From the NCBI GenBank assembly GCA_003586005.1, contig NSKI01000020.1, forward strand, positions 1-40,336: a DNA stretch of 40,336 nucleotides, given 5' to 3'. This stretch comes from Haloplasmatales bacterium 4B. GTDB lineage: Bacteria; Bacillota_I; Bacilli_A; Haloplasmatales; Haloplasmataceae. The position numbers and the translations under genes are program-made. The notes under the pieces were generated by a model, which saw nothing but the letters and a program-made list of their open reading frames with translations, was not told the origin of the DNA and did not search any database. Positions 21,477-29,562 of this stretch are shown here, one piece after another. Numbering within the stretch: position 1 is the stretch's first letter; the number at the start of each line of letters is the position of its first letter.

Positions 21477-21905
21477 ATGATAAATAAAATTAAAGAAAAA
21501 CTTAAATCAAATGCAAAACAAATTCAAATGATATGTGATTATTTGATAAAAGAATGCGAGCATGATAGTAATTTAGCTGATCGTATCATGCTAGAAAATA
21601 AAACAGTTGATGATATGTATAAATATATTCTTACAGCAGTAAAACACAAATATAAGGACCAAATTGTTAATCAAGGTGTATATGTTGCTCCAGAAGATGT
21701 TTATAGCATGGCAATCCATTATTTTATAGAAGATGATGAAACATTAAAAGCTGAGTTTCCTAATGAAGTATCAAAAGCAGAAGTTAAAGCGAATACAACA
21801 CCAGCTAAAGAGCAAAAAGAAACTGTTGAAAAAACTGTGAAACTTAAAAGAGAAAAAGTTATAGTACAACAACTATCACTATTTGACCTAGGGGATGAGC
21901 GGTAA
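21477..21905 (+). CDS. PcfK-like protein
   Basis: 142 aa, TAGGAGGTAAAT upstream. The segment KQIQMICDYLIKECEHDSNLADRIM...KTVDDMYKYIL and APEDVYSMAIHYFIED match PcfK-like proteins, first known from conjugative plasmid pCF10 and widespread in phages and ICEs. The tail is Lys/Glu-rich. It shares its stop region with the PcfJ-like gene, the usual pairing. Confidence 0.75.
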   Translation: MINKIKEKLKSNAKQIQMICDYLIKECEHDSNLADRIMLENKTVDDMYKYILTAVKHKYKDQIVNQGVYVAPEDVYSMAIHYFIEDDETLKAEFPNEVSKAEVKANTTPAKEQKETVEKTVKLKREKVIVQQLSLFDLGDER

Positions 21906-23014
21906 TGCCATGGTATGAAGTATATGGAAGAGATGAAGAATTTGAAAAATATTATGAACATAAACCACATTTGTATAAACGACATGAAAAGTATTTTAAA
22001 GAATGTAATGATGAATATTTAGAATTAGCAAATAGCTTTCATCCAAGCGATTATGAAGAATGGTTAAAATCTCTAGGGAAGTTATACAAATATGAAAAAG
22101 AACTATACGCTAAAGTTGATAGATACAAGCATTTAATAATAGTGTCCTATTACGATATAGACAATGCTAACACTTATTATAATTACATAAATAATTGTTA
22201 CTGTAAATATAACACCTTATACATGCGATTTATTTATGATACTAAAACAACTGCAATGTACCACTACCGAATGAAAAGATTTAGATACGTAACTCATGTA
22301 TTAAACAGATGCGACGGTAGTTATCAAATGGGTGGGTGGACTGATTTTGATAAATTTTACACGCAATATCAAAAGTCTTTAGATGATAAATCAATCGAAG
22401 TTTTAAAATCAATAGAGCAATTTAAGTATTTGCCAATTGAACTATTTAAAAAAATAAGTGTTTATAATTTGTTCCAAGTCAACGAAGATACGATTTATCA
22501 ATACGAGATACTACTTAAAAACGGTTTAGTAAAATTAGCTACTGATATGTTACTAGATAAAGCATTCATTACGCCGGATAACTTTAAAAGATATAAAAAA
22601 ACAATTATGGGGGGCATAAGGTTAAAAGATTTGCGTTGGCTAATTCATTGCGATGAACAAAAAGAACAAGAACGGATTAGGAAACTAGAAAAAAAAGAAA
22701 AGATTGAACGATTTGCCAAATTACTAAAAAGAGAGTTTGACCTGGGCGATTATATCTTAAGACATCCAAAAGATGTTAAAGAATTAGAACATGAAGGACG
22801 TGAGCTGCAGCATTGTGTAGCAACTTACCTGGATAGAATTATTAGCAAAGATACAGATGTAATGTTCTTGCGAAAAAAATCAGAACCGGACAAACCATTT
22901 TTTACAGTAGAAATTCAAAATAAAAGGATCGTGCAAGTTAGAACATTTAAAAACCAGACTGATCCGGATATAACAGAAATTGTTGAACGAAGAATTAAGG
23001 AGGCTCAAATATGA
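21905..23014 (+). CDS. PcfJ-like protein
   Basis: 369 aa. The C-terminal segment LEHEGRELQHCVATYLDRI followed by RKKSEPDKPFFTVEIQNKRIVQVR is the PcfJ signature. The N-terminal ~230 residues are Tyr- and Lys-rich helices. PcfJ-like proteins accompany PcfK in plasmids and phages; their molecular function is not established. The stop overlaps the next start (ATGA). Confidence 0.85.
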   Translation: MPWYEVYGRDEEFEKYYEHKPHLYKRHEKYFKECNDEYLELANSFHPSDYEEWLKSLGKLYKYEKELYAKVDRYKHLIIVSYYDIDNANTYYNYINNCYCKYNTLYMRFIYDTKTTAMYHYRMKRFRYVTHVLNRCDGSYQMGGWTDFDKFYTQYQKSLDDKSIEVLKSIEQFKYLPIELFKKISVYNLFQVNEDTIYQYEILLKNGLVKLATDMLLDKAFITPDNFKRYKKTIMGGIRLKDLRWLIHCDEQKEQERIRKLEKKEKIERFAKLLKREFDLGDYILRHPKDVKELEHEGRELQHCVATYLDRIISKDTDVMFLRKKSEPDKPFFTVEIQNKRIVQVRTFKNQTDPDITEIVERRIKEAQI

Positions 23015-23169
23015 TTAAATGGATAATTAGCGGTTTAATAATGTTTGGTTTAATGTGTTATGTAGCAATAAAAGGCGAGGATAAATCGTCTGTTTGGGAA
23101 GATAAATTACAACAAGAGTACTTGGATTACCTAAAAGAAAAACATAGAATAAGACAAGGCGATAAATAA
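23011..23169 (+). CDS. 52-aa membrane-anchored peptide
   Basis: Coupled to the PcfJ gene by ATGA, with TAAGGAGGCTC upstream. N-terminal hydrophobic helix (MIKWIISGLIMFGLMCYVAI) and a charged tail. Last gene before a gap of 137 bases that holds only the reverse-strand terminator. Confidence 0.6.
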   Translation: MIKWIISGLIMFGLMCYVAIKGEDKSSVWEDKLQQEYLDYLKEKHRIRQGDK

Positions 23170-23267
23170 GTGTGGTGAACTTTACAATTCATAGTGGTAA
23201 TTTATAAATAGGCAGAACTGATAAAAGAAATTTGTAAGTATTTGCGTAGCTTAATAATCAAGAAGAA

Positions 23268-23296
23268 TAAAAAAACTAGGCTTGTTTGCCTAGTTT
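23268..23296 (-). terminator. Terminator of the reverse-strand membrane gene
   Basis: Reverse strand AAACTAGGC / GCCTAGTTT with a six-base loop and seven consecutive T. It also could weaken forward transcription. Confidence 0.8.
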
Positions 23297-23306
23297 AGGG
23301 AATAAC

Positions 23307-23963
23307 TCATTCTTTTTCATTATTGTTTATTATTTCACCGCCTAGCATAAGTGTTATACATTTTGCTTGTTCCTGCATTTCTTCTGCTGTCATTTGTTTT
23401 TTTGGATTATTATTAGATACAGTTTTAGAAATAGCAGATATACTAGATTTAATATTTCCAATATTTATCGATATCTCATGTAATGGCGATTTAATAAATG
23501 CTGTATTAACATATGACTTAAAATCTAATGAGAAAGAATCTGTATACTTTTTACCTTTATAATCTCTGTAAGTAATAGTGCCGGTTGTATCAATATTCTT
23601 ATTACTTGACGTTAATAAAGTCTGTATATTTTGGTTTGGAGCTAAAAATTTAAATTTTGTTTTAAACTTACTACAATAATTATTACAGTAATATTCTATT
23701 TCTTTATCTATTTGAACATCATAAGCTCCAGTTTTACCTATATTTTCTAAGCATAAATTAATGTAACTGTTTTGAAGATCATATCGATAGACATAAAAAA
23801 TGACATATGGTCTAGTATTTTCTTTTTGGACTTTAAAATAGTGTAATAGGGTTAATAAAGCAATAATTAATAAAGCAAAATTTACTATTAAAATTATTAA
23901 ACCTGAAACGTAATAAGTGTTTTCCCAATTAATATTGTCTGAAATAGATAGAATAATATTCAT
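23307..23963 (-). CDS. Reverse-strand membrane-anchored protein (moron candidate)
   Basis: 218 aa, ATG with AGAAGGGTGATTA upstream. Strong hydrophobic segment at residues ~19-43 and then a mostly soluble domain with four clustered Cys/Tyr (EIEYYCNNYCSKF). It faces against the early operon, has its own terminator and an upstream TTGGTT-17-TAAAAT promoter (23986-24014), so it can be expressed in the lysogen. Such genes often affect host phenotype or exclude other phages; no family is recognised. Confidence 0.6.
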   Translation of the reverse strand: MNIILSISDNINWENTYYVSGLIILIVNFALLIIALLTLLHYFKVQKENTRPYVIFYVYRYDLQNSYINLCLENIGKTGAYDVQIDKEIEYYCNNYCSKFKTKFKFLAPNQNIQTLLTSSNKNIDTTGTITYRDYKGKKYTDSFSLDFKSYVNTAFIKSPLHEISINIGNIKSSISAISKTVSNNNPKKQMTAEEMQEQAKCITLMLGGEIINNNEKE

Positions 23964-23983
23964 AATTAATCACCCTTCTAAAT

Positions 23984-24001
23984 CCATTTTACAACATATA
24001 T
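23984..24001. repeat. 18-bp repeat at the start of a reverse-strand gene (copy 1)
   Basis: CCATTTTACAACATATAT, identical to 25396-25413; both copies lie 20-40 bases upstream of reverse-strand genes. A 12-bp part (TTTACAACATAT) recurs at 38915. Confidence 0.75.
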
Positions 24002-24014
24002 ATGCAAAAACCAA
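23986..24014 (-). promoter_or_regulatory. Promoter of the reverse-strand membrane gene
   Basis: Reverse strand TTGGTT, 17-base spacer, TAAAAT; the -10 lies in the 18-bp repeat. Confidence 0.5.
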
Positions 24015-24058
24015 TAGAAAACAGCAAAATATTTTTATATAAAGGAGAAGGTGTAAAA

Positions 24059-24250
24059 ATGTCAAAGGTCTTAACTAAGCAAGAAAAGATAAATAGATGT
24101 AGGTACAGATACATTGAATTTTTAACCGAAACAGAAGCGGTGCAAATAAGTGAAGATGAGTGTATACCTTGCGAAGTATGCATAGGTGAATGTTGCCACA
24201 AGATCAAGGAATATAATCCAGAATGTGAGGAGTGTGGATATTGTGACTAG
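24059..24250 (+). CDS. Small Cys-rich protein
   Basis: 63 aa from the ATG at 24059 (AAAGGAGAAGGTG upstream). The C-terminal third packs ten Cys (CIPCEVCIGECC ... CEECGYC) in a pattern suited to two zinc or metal clusters. The N-terminal part is helical. No named family is recognised; overlaps the next gene by eight bases. Confidence 0.6.
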   Translation: MSKVLTKQEKINRCRYRYIEFLTETEAVQISEDECIPCEVCIGECCHKIKEYNPECEECGYCD

Positions 24251-24404
24251 AGAAGAAAAGATAAGTTTCTTACAAAATTTATTGAAAGTTGAAAAAACTA
24301 CAATAGATTTATCAGAAAATGAATTTGAAAGAGCAAAATCAGAAATAACAATACAAGCCCACGAATTGCTTTTGCGGAAGTTAGAGAAAGGGGAAGTAAG
24401 GTGA
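24243..24404 (+). CDS. 53-aa helical early protein
   Basis: Starts at GTG 24243, overlapping the Cys-rich gene, with GAGGAG about ten bases upstream. MTREEKISFLQNLLKVEKTT... then a Glu/Lys-rich helix. An in-frame ATG further upstream lies deep in the previous gene and is unlikely. Unknown function. Confidence 0.5.
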   Translation: MTREEKISFLQNLLKVEKTTIDLSENEFERAKSEITIQAHELLLRKLEKGEVR

Positions 24405-24408
24405 ATAA

Positions 24409-24732
24409 ATGAAGATCTGTGAGTTGAAAATAGACCGTAAATTCTTTGGATTGTTAAAAGAAGGCAAGAAAATTTATGAAGTTAGAAAAATGAATAAATA
24501 TTATATCGAAGATAATGACGTTATAAGATATTTAGATTTAGAGACAAAAGAAGTATTAGGATATTTTAAAGTTAATTTTACTGTGTTATCATGCCCTAAA
24601 AGGCTATTACTAAGTGGTCTGTTTATCGATAAAATGACAAGAGAATTTATCGAAGAAAACTATATGAATGAAGAAGATATAATTTTGTTTAATGTTAGTG
24701 AGTTGGAGGAAATCAAATGTATAACAAAGTAA
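24409..24732 (+). CDS. ASCH/DUF3850-like protein
   Basis: 107 aa. ICELKIDRKFFGLLKEGKKIYEVRKMN...DNDVIRYLDLETKEVLGYF matches the small ASCH/PUA-like fold of DUF3850 proteins, thought to bind RNA or nucleotides. It overlaps the SSB gene start by 16 bases. Common early phage gene, biological role unsettled. Confidence 0.7.
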   Translation: MKICELKIDRKFFGLLKEGKKIYEVRKMNKYYIEDNDVIRYLDLETKEVLGYFKVNFTVLSCPKRLLLSGLFIDKMTREFIEENYMNEEDIILFNVSELEEIKCITK

Positions 24733-25115
24733 TCCTAATTGGGAGACTCACCAAAGACCCGGATGTTAGAGTAACAAGCACAGGTACACCAGTTGCTACC
24801 TTCACCTTAGCAGTAAATCGGACTTACAACAAAGAGGAAACTGATTTTATAAATTGTGTGACATGGCGGAAGACCGCTGAAATAGTCGGACAGTACCTAA
24901 GTAAAGGCTCGTTGATTAGTGTTGAAGGGCGTATACAAAATAGATCGTATGACACTGACAATGGCAAAAGATATATAACCGAGGTAATATGCGATAATGT
25001 TGTATTTTTAGATACGAAGGGTAACGATCATCAAACAGTAAAACCTGCACAAGTTGCTGATGTAAAATTTGATGATAAGAATATGGATATATCAAGTGAT
25101 GACTTGCCATTTTAG
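24717..25115 (+). CDS. ssb: Single-stranded DNA-binding protein
   Basis: 132 aa. OB-fold start MYNKVILIGRLTKDPDVR, then TPVATFTLAVNRTY, INCVTWRKTAEIVGQYLSKG and VEGRIQNRSY, and the acidic C-terminal tip SSDDLPF that recruits partner proteins. All hallmarks of bacterial-type SSB. Works with RecT and the replication initiator. Confidence 0.97.
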   Translation: MYNKVILIGRLTKDPDVRVTSTGTPVATFTLAVNRTYNKEETDFINCVTWRKTAEIVGQYLSKGSLISVEGRIQNRSYDTDNGKRYITEVICDNVVFLDTKGNDHQTVKPAQVADVKFDDKNMDISSDDLPF

Positions 25116-25121
25116 AACAAA

Positions 25122-25151
25122 GTAAAACACCCCAAATTTTACTGGGGTGTT
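25122..25151 (-). terminator. Terminator between ssb and the reverse-strand gene
   Basis: AACACCCCA / TGGGGTGTT with an eight-base loop. The reverse reading ends GTGTTTTAC; the forward reading has no T run. Best seen as the end of the reverse-strand gene, possibly also for ssb. Confidence 0.65.
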
Positions 25152-25159
25152 AGGATTAA

Positions 25160-25357
25160 TTAATATCCTCTTAGTTTAATTTCTCTTCCAAGGTTTTCAG
25201 CAATAATCTTTGTTAGCTCGCGACTGTTAAGTATTTCATCTAGAGACTCTGATAAAGTATCAACAATCATTTTTTCGTAGTTAGCTTCTAAAGAAATATC
25301 ATTAACTATTGCATTCCTTTGAAGATTTCTAGTTATTATATCTTTAACATTTATCAT
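25160..25357 (-). CDS. Small reverse-strand protein
   Basis: 65 aa, ATG with GTGGGGTGAGGTAGG upstream. Helical (IITRNLQRNAIVNDISLEANYEKMIV...ELTKIIAENLG). It faces against the early operon, just like the membrane gene at 23307, and shares with it the 18-bp upstream repeat. Function unknown. Confidence 0.55.
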   Translation of the reverse strand: MINVKDIITRNLQRNAIVNDISLEANYEKMIVDTLSESLDEILNSRELTKIIAENLGREIKLRGY

Positions 25358-25395
25358 CCTACCTCACCCCACTTTCTAAAATATTTTCTTTAATC

Positions 25396-25413
25396 CCATT
25401 TTACAACATATAT
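25396..25413. repeat. 18-bp repeat at the start of a reverse-strand gene (copy 2)
   Basis: CCATTTTACAACATATAT, identical to 23984-24001. It lies between the divergent genes at 25357 (-) and 25467 (+); TTTACA inside it followed 17 bases later by TATATA could serve as a forward promoter. Confidence 0.7.
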
Positions 25414-25466
25414 TAACAAAAATATATAGAATCAATAAATTAATTAATTAGAAAGGAGTTGGTTTA

Positions 25467-25778
25467 ATGCCACGATCAATCGAAGGTAAAATTACCGAAA
25501 AATTAGAAACAAATGTTATTTATGGCGCAGACCAAGAAGATAAGTATAGAGCGTTACCTGCACACAAAACAGCTACTGGGATTGCAGCGTTTGCTTTTGA
25601 ATTATCCGATGAAGAAGTTAAACAAGTAATTAAAAACAAAAAAATCTATGTTAGCCTATTAACATTTAATAATCCATTACAACCAATTTGTGTATGTGTA
25701 GCTCCAGAATATTTAGACGAAAACGTTGAATTTAACGATAATATGATAAAAAGCATTTTAAATAAAAAGGGGGAATAG
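25467..25778 (+). CDS. Unknown early protein
   Basis: 103 aa, ATG with AGAAAGGAGTTGG upstream. Mixed alpha/beta, e.g. KKIYVSLLTFNNPLQPICVCV. Similar small proteins occur before phage packaging genes, but I cannot name the family. Confidence 0.6.
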   Translation: MPRSIEGKITEKLETNVIYGADQEDKYRALPAHKTATGIAAFAFELSDEEVKQVIKNKKIYVSLLTFNNPLQPICVCVAPEYLDENVEFNDNMIKSILNKKGE

Positions 25779-25781
25779 AAT

Positions 25782-25931
25782 ATGAAAACTAACTTAGAAA
25801 CTAATGCTGGGAAGTGTCTAACTGACCGAGAACTTAGTAAACGTTTAGCTCGGTTAAAGGGCAAGACAAAAGGTATTAGCAAAGAATTAAAAATAAACTA
25901 TGGAGCTGATAAAGATGGAAAACGGATATAA
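25782..25931 (+). CDS. 49-aa basic protein
   Basis: ATG with AAGGGGGAATAGA upstream. MKTNLETNAGKCLTDRELSKRLARLKGKTKG... is rich in Lys and Arg. It overlaps the ArpU-like gene by 17 bases. Unknown function. Confidence 0.55.
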   Translation: MKTNLETNAGKCLTDRELSKRLARLKGKTKGISKELKINYGADKDGKRI

Positions 25932-26418
25932 TGCTCACACAATTGTTGCTGATGAGTTGCATAACCATGATGAAATAATATCAGATGAGCAGTTATTCCG
26001 ATACAAGGTAAAACTAAAAATCAAAAAGACTATGAGAGTGTATAATGATATGCTGGACAAATCCACAACATCTGTAGTTGATAAAATGTTGGGTAATAAA
26101 GGCTTTAGTTCAGTCCCAATCAAAAGTAATCTAGCAAGTAAAACTCTAGAAAATGAAGTAATTAATAAAGCTTCAGCCGATGAGTATATTGATATCATAG
26201 ATGACATAGTGTATAAACAATTAACTGGTTTAAATAGAGTTATAATTGATTCCAGATACATGGAAGAATTATCAATAAATGAAACATACAGCGCAGTAAG
26301 AAATTATCTTAAAATCAAAGATTCAAATAAATATGTGAGAAGGACATTTTATAGAGATAAATTTAAAGCTGAAATAGCTTTTTATAAAAAAATTATAAAA
26401 AATATAAAAAATTTTTAA
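25915..26418 (+). CDS. ArpU-like late transcription regulator
   Basis: 167 aa from the ATG at 25915 (GGAG nine bases upstream). The end (GLNRVIIDSRYMEELSINETYSAVRNYLKI...VRRTFYRDKFKAEIAFY) looks like the sigma-like DNA-binding half of ArpU/RinA-type regulators. It is last in the early operon, directly before the late control region, the standard place for the activator of packaging and structural genes. Confidence 0.7.
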   Translation: MENGYNAHTIVADELHNHDEIISDEQLFRYKVKLKIKKTMRVYNDMLDKSTTSVVDKMLGNKGFSSVPIKSNLASKTLENEVINKASADEYIDIIDDIVYKQLTGLNRVIIDSRYMEELSINETYSAVRNYLKIKDSNKYVRRTFYRDKFKAEIAFYKKIIKNIKNF

Positions 26419-26446
26419 TATTTGTCACTAAACCTGTCAGTATATT

Positions 26447-26475
26447 CTGAAAAAGGGGGGCATCTATTATATAAT
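26447..26475 (+). promoter_or_regulatory. Probable late promoter with G6 spacer
   Basis: CTGAAA, 17-base spacer containing GGGGGG, perfect TATAAT. Its expected start is just before GAGAGAG. A weak -35 fits a promoter needing an activator such as the ArpU-like protein. Confidence 0.5.
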
Positions 26476-26482
26476 AATCTTT

Positions 26483-26511
26483 GAGAGAGTATGTAAATCT
26501 CTCCCCCCCCC
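26483..26511 (+). promoter_or_regulatory. 5' leader hairpin with C9 tract
   Basis: GAGAGA / TCTCTC (9-base loop) followed directly by nine C. The tract could also pair with the G6 at 26455. It would form the very 5' end of the late transcript. Confidence 0.5.
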
Positions 26512-26559
26512 TATTTCATATGTCCTCTCACTCACATTATCCCCCTAGATAATTAAAGA

Positions 26560-26591
26560 AAACATCTTTACTATTTGGTAGAGGTGTTTTT
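26560..26591 (+). terminator. Terminator in the leader before the methyltransferase gene
   Basis: AAACATCTTTAC / GTAGAGGTGTTT, 12-bp stem (two G-T pairs), loop TATTTG, then TTTTTG. It lies downstream of the presumed late promoter and upstream of the late genes, so late expression must pass it or start beyond it. Confidence 0.75.
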
Positions 26592-26652
26592 GATTTAAAT
26601 GTTGAAAAAGCATAAAACAAAGCAAAAGAAGAAAAACAAGAAGGTGAAGTAA

Positions 26653-27585
26653 TTGAAATTGAATAATATATATAATATGGATTGTTTTGTTGGAATGAAG
26701 AAAATGATTAAACAAGGAATGAAAGTAGATGCAATTATAACTGATCCACCTTACGGGACAATAAAAGGTATTGAATCACATTTATGGAATGGGGATAAAA
26801 GTAAGACATATTGGGACAATGCATTCGAACCAAAAAGAATTTACGATTTAGCAAATAAATTATTACGTCAAAACGGTACAATGATTTTGTTTTCACAAGA
26901 GCCTTATACATCAAAATTAAGAACTTCAACAATTCCTAATTTACCATGCACGCAAAGTGCTATTTGGGAAAAGGAACATTTCGGGAATCCATTAAGTGCT
27001 AACAAAGCACTTTTAAATTATCACGAGGATATTAGCATTTTTAGGAAAAAATATGATTATAACTCAAATAAAGAGTTGAGAGAATATGCTAAGAAGATAA
27101 GAGAACATTTAGTATTAAGACCTAAAGAAATTAATAAGGTATTAGGTCACGCTAGAGCTCAACATTTTTTAATCTATGATGGGTTACAATTTAGAATCCC
27201 TACTGAAAAGACGTATAATGAGTTGATAACAAAATTTAGAATAGATGAACTTGATTTTTTTATGTCTTATTCTAAATTAAAAGGGAAATTTTTGGGGACG
27301 CAAATATTCAATTTGCCAACAGGGAAGAAACATAAAGGATCAATTTTTAAATATAAAAAAGATAAAAGCAAATTACATCCAACACAAAAGCCGTTAGCAT
27401 TAATGGAAGATTTAATATTGACATATACAAATCAAAATGATAATGTTTTAGATTTTACAATTGGTAGTGGGACAACTTGTGTAGCGTGTATTAACACAAA
27501 AAGAAATTATATCGGGTTTGAGTTAGACAAAAAATATTGCAATATAGCAAATAAAAGAATTGAAGAAGCTAAAAACTTTAGATAA
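26653..27585 (+). CDS. Beta-class DNA adenine/cytosine-N4 methyltransferase
   Basis: 310 aa from a TTG start with AAGAAGGTGAAG upstream; needed for the usual NIYNMDCFVGMK start. DPPYG (residues 31-35) is catalytic motif IV; the AdoMet motif DFTIGSGTT (267-275) comes near the C-terminus, followed by GFELDKKY. This order defines the beta class. The HPTQKP motif is present. A stand-alone methyltransferase next to terminase probably protects phage DNA from host restriction or marks packaging DNA. No restriction gene is adjacent. Confidence 0.92.
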   Translation: MKLNNIYNMDCFVGMKKMIKQGMKVDAIITDPPYGTIKGIESHLWNGDKSKTYWDNAFEPKRIYDLANKLLRQNGTMILFSQEPYTSKLRTSTIPNLPCTQSAIWEKEHFGNPLSANKALLNYHEDISIFRKKYDYNSNKELREYAKKIREHLVLRPKEINKVLGHARAQHFLIYDGLQFRIPTEKTYNELITKFRIDELDFFMSYSKLKGKFLGTQIFNLPTGKKHKGSIFKYKKDKSKLHPTQKPLALMEDLILTYTNQNDNVLDFTIGSGTTCVACINTKRNYIGFELDKKYCNIANKRIEEAKNFR

Positions 27586-27612
27586 AAGAATTCTTATAAA
27601 GGTGGTGAGGTT

Positions 27613-28074
27613 ATGCCTAGAAAATCCAAATATGAAACGTCAATTAGACATAAATTAATATTAGTTGAAGGGTGGGCTAGAAATGGCCTTACTGACGACC
27701 AAATAGCAAAAAATCTTGGCATTCATCCCTCTACTCTTTACGATTACAAGAATAAATACCCCAAGTTTTCCGAGTCCCTTAAAAAGGGCAAAGAAGTAAT
27801 TGACTTTGAAGTAGAAAATGCTCTGTTGAAATCGGCTCTAGGATACGAATATAAAGAACAAACAGTAACCAGGGATGGCGACATTGTTACAATCAAGAAG
27901 CAGCAAGCCCCAAATACAACAGCTCAAATTTTTTGGTTAAAGAATCGTAAACCTAAAGATTGGCGAGATAAACAAGATATGGAATTGTCGGGTGGTGTTG
28001 AAGTTAATAATCCAATGTCTAAGTTATCCGTTAACGATCTAGAACGATTAGCTAAATTGAGTGATGGGGAATGA
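27613..28074 (+). CDS. terS: Terminase small subunit
   Basis: 153 aa, AAAGGTGGTGAGG upstream. N-terminal HTH (LTDDQIAKNLGIHPSTLYDYKNKYPKFSESL) and the FEVENALLKSALGYEYKEQ and APNTTAQIFWLKNRKPKDWRDK segments are typical of TerS in Firmicutes siphophages. It recognises the packaging start site and hands DNA to TerL, whose gene it overlaps. Confidence 0.93.
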   Translation: MPRKSKYETSIRHKLILVEGWARNGLTDDQIAKNLGIHPSTLYDYKNKYPKFSESLKKGKEVIDFEVENALLKSALGYEYKEQTVTRDGDIVTIKKQQAPNTTAQIFWLKNRKPKDWRDKQDMELSGGVEVNNPMSKLSVNDLERLAKLSDGE

Positions 28075-29549
28075 AAGTCTTTGATAAAAATTTAATAGCG
28101 TTGGAAGCAAAAAAGGAACTTGCAAGACGTGAGTTCTTTTCTTTTTGCAAAGCACTTGCCTCGGATTTTTACCAGGATGATATGCACTATTTAGTGGAAC
28201 TTGCTAATACACTTCAAGCACTATATGAAGGGCGAATCATTCGATTTGTGCCTACAACTGATTGGAAAATTGTTGATGATGTATCGATATATTCAAATTA
28301 CCAAGAATGTAAGAAACTAATGATGAACATGCCACCTCAGCATGGGAAATCAAGAACATTAATAAATTTCTGTTGTTGGGTATTTGGCAAGAATCCCACT
28401 GAAAAGATAATAACTTGCTCATATGGTGATGATCCTGCAAGCGACTTTTCTAGATATACTCGTGACGAAATTGCAATGGTGAAAAAACAACCTGATGAAA
28501 TAGTCTATTCTGATATATTCCCAAAAACCAGAATTAAGCGTGGGAACTCTAGTTTTGAAAAATGGGCGCTTGAGAATCAACACTTTTCTTACATGGGCAA
28601 AGGCGTAGGTGGAGCTATTACGGGGAAAGGTGGAACAATTCTAATTGTTGATGACCCAGTGAAAGGTGTGGAAGAGGCAATGAACGAAAACCATCTTGAA
28701 AAGCTTTGGAATTGGTATACAAATACCTTTCGTTCTCGTGTAAGTGCAAAAGACGGAGAGCCATTTGAAATTGTGAATATGACTCGTTGGGCTGATGGAG
28801 ATATATGCGGGAAGTTGTTAGAATCTTCAGAAGCTAGAGAATGGTATGTTTTGAAATTTGAAGCTTATGACGAAAAAACTAACAAAATGCTTTGTGAAAG
28901 GCTTTTAAGCAAGAAAAGGTATCATGAACAAAAGAACATATTAGACATATCTATTTTTATGGCTAATTATCATCAACAACCAATAAATCAATTAGGCAAA
29001 TTGTATTCGGCATTTAAAACTTATGAGCAAGTCCCTGCTGATAATAATGGGAATCCTCTATTCACAGGCATTTATGCTTATACCGATACTGCGGATGAAG
29101 GATCAGATTATCTTGCTACATTCATTTGGGGGGACTACAACAAAGAGGCATATATCCTCGATGTTTTATACACTCAAAAACCGAATGAGGTGACAGAACC
29201 AATCCTTGCACAAATGCTACGCGATAATGAGGTGGATTTATCACGCATTGAATCCAATAATGGTGGTAAAGCATTCGCTCGTAATGTCAAAAGGATATTA
29301 GAAGATGATTTAGGCTATAACTTTACAGACATTACTTGGTTCCATCAATCTAAAAACAAAAATTCAAGAATATTATCTAATTCTACATGGGTAATCAACC
29401 ATGTTTATTTCCCTATTAATTGGCGTGATAGATGGCCACAATTATATCGTGATTTAAATAAATACCAACGTGAAGGTAAGAACGCACATGATGATGCTCC
29501 AGATGCTGTAACCGGTGTTGCAGAAACAATGTATTTAAAACATAGATAA
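28071..29549 (+). CDS. terL: Terminase large subunit
   Basis: 492 aa. ATPase: Walker A PPQHGKSR (88-95), Walker B ILIVDD (190-195), then VNMTRWADGD. Nuclease (RNase H-like): YTDTADEGSD (Asp339), IESNNGG (Glu394) and AHDDAPDAV (Asp474, Asp478). All catalytic sites are present. Drives DNA packaging into the procapsid through the portal. Circularly permuted assembly of the genome fits a headful (pac) mechanism but does not prove it. Confidence 0.97.
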   Translation: MKVFDKNLIALEAKKELARREFFSFCKALASDFYQDDMHYLVELANTLQALYEGRIIRFVPTTDWKIVDDVSIYSNYQECKKLMMNMPPQHGKSRTLINFCCWVFGKNPTEKIITCSYGDDPASDFSRYTRDEIAMVKKQPDEIVYSDIFPKTRIKRGNSSFEKWALENQHFSYMGKGVGGAITGKGGTILIVDDPVKGVEEAMNENHLEKLWNWYTNTFRSRVSAKDGEPFEIVNMTRWADGDICGKLLESSEAREWYVLKFEAYDEKTNKMLCERLLSKKRYHEQKNILDISIFMANYHQQPINQLGKLYSAFKTYEQVPADNNGNPLFTGIYAYTDTADEGSDYLATFIWGDYNKEAYILDVLYTQKPNEVTEPILAQMLRDNEVDLSRIESNNGGKAFARNVKRILEDDLGYNFTDITWFHQSKNKNSRILSNSTWVINHVYFPINWRDRWPQLYRDLNKYQREGKNAHDDAPDAVTGVAETMYLKHR

Positions 29550-29562
29550 AAGAGGTGATAAC

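Noticed and set aside
26599-26652. 17-aa Lys-rich leader ORF directly before the methyltransferase start
   Set aside because: No ribosome site before its ATG, and the composition reflects the purine-rich ribosome-binding region of the next gene.
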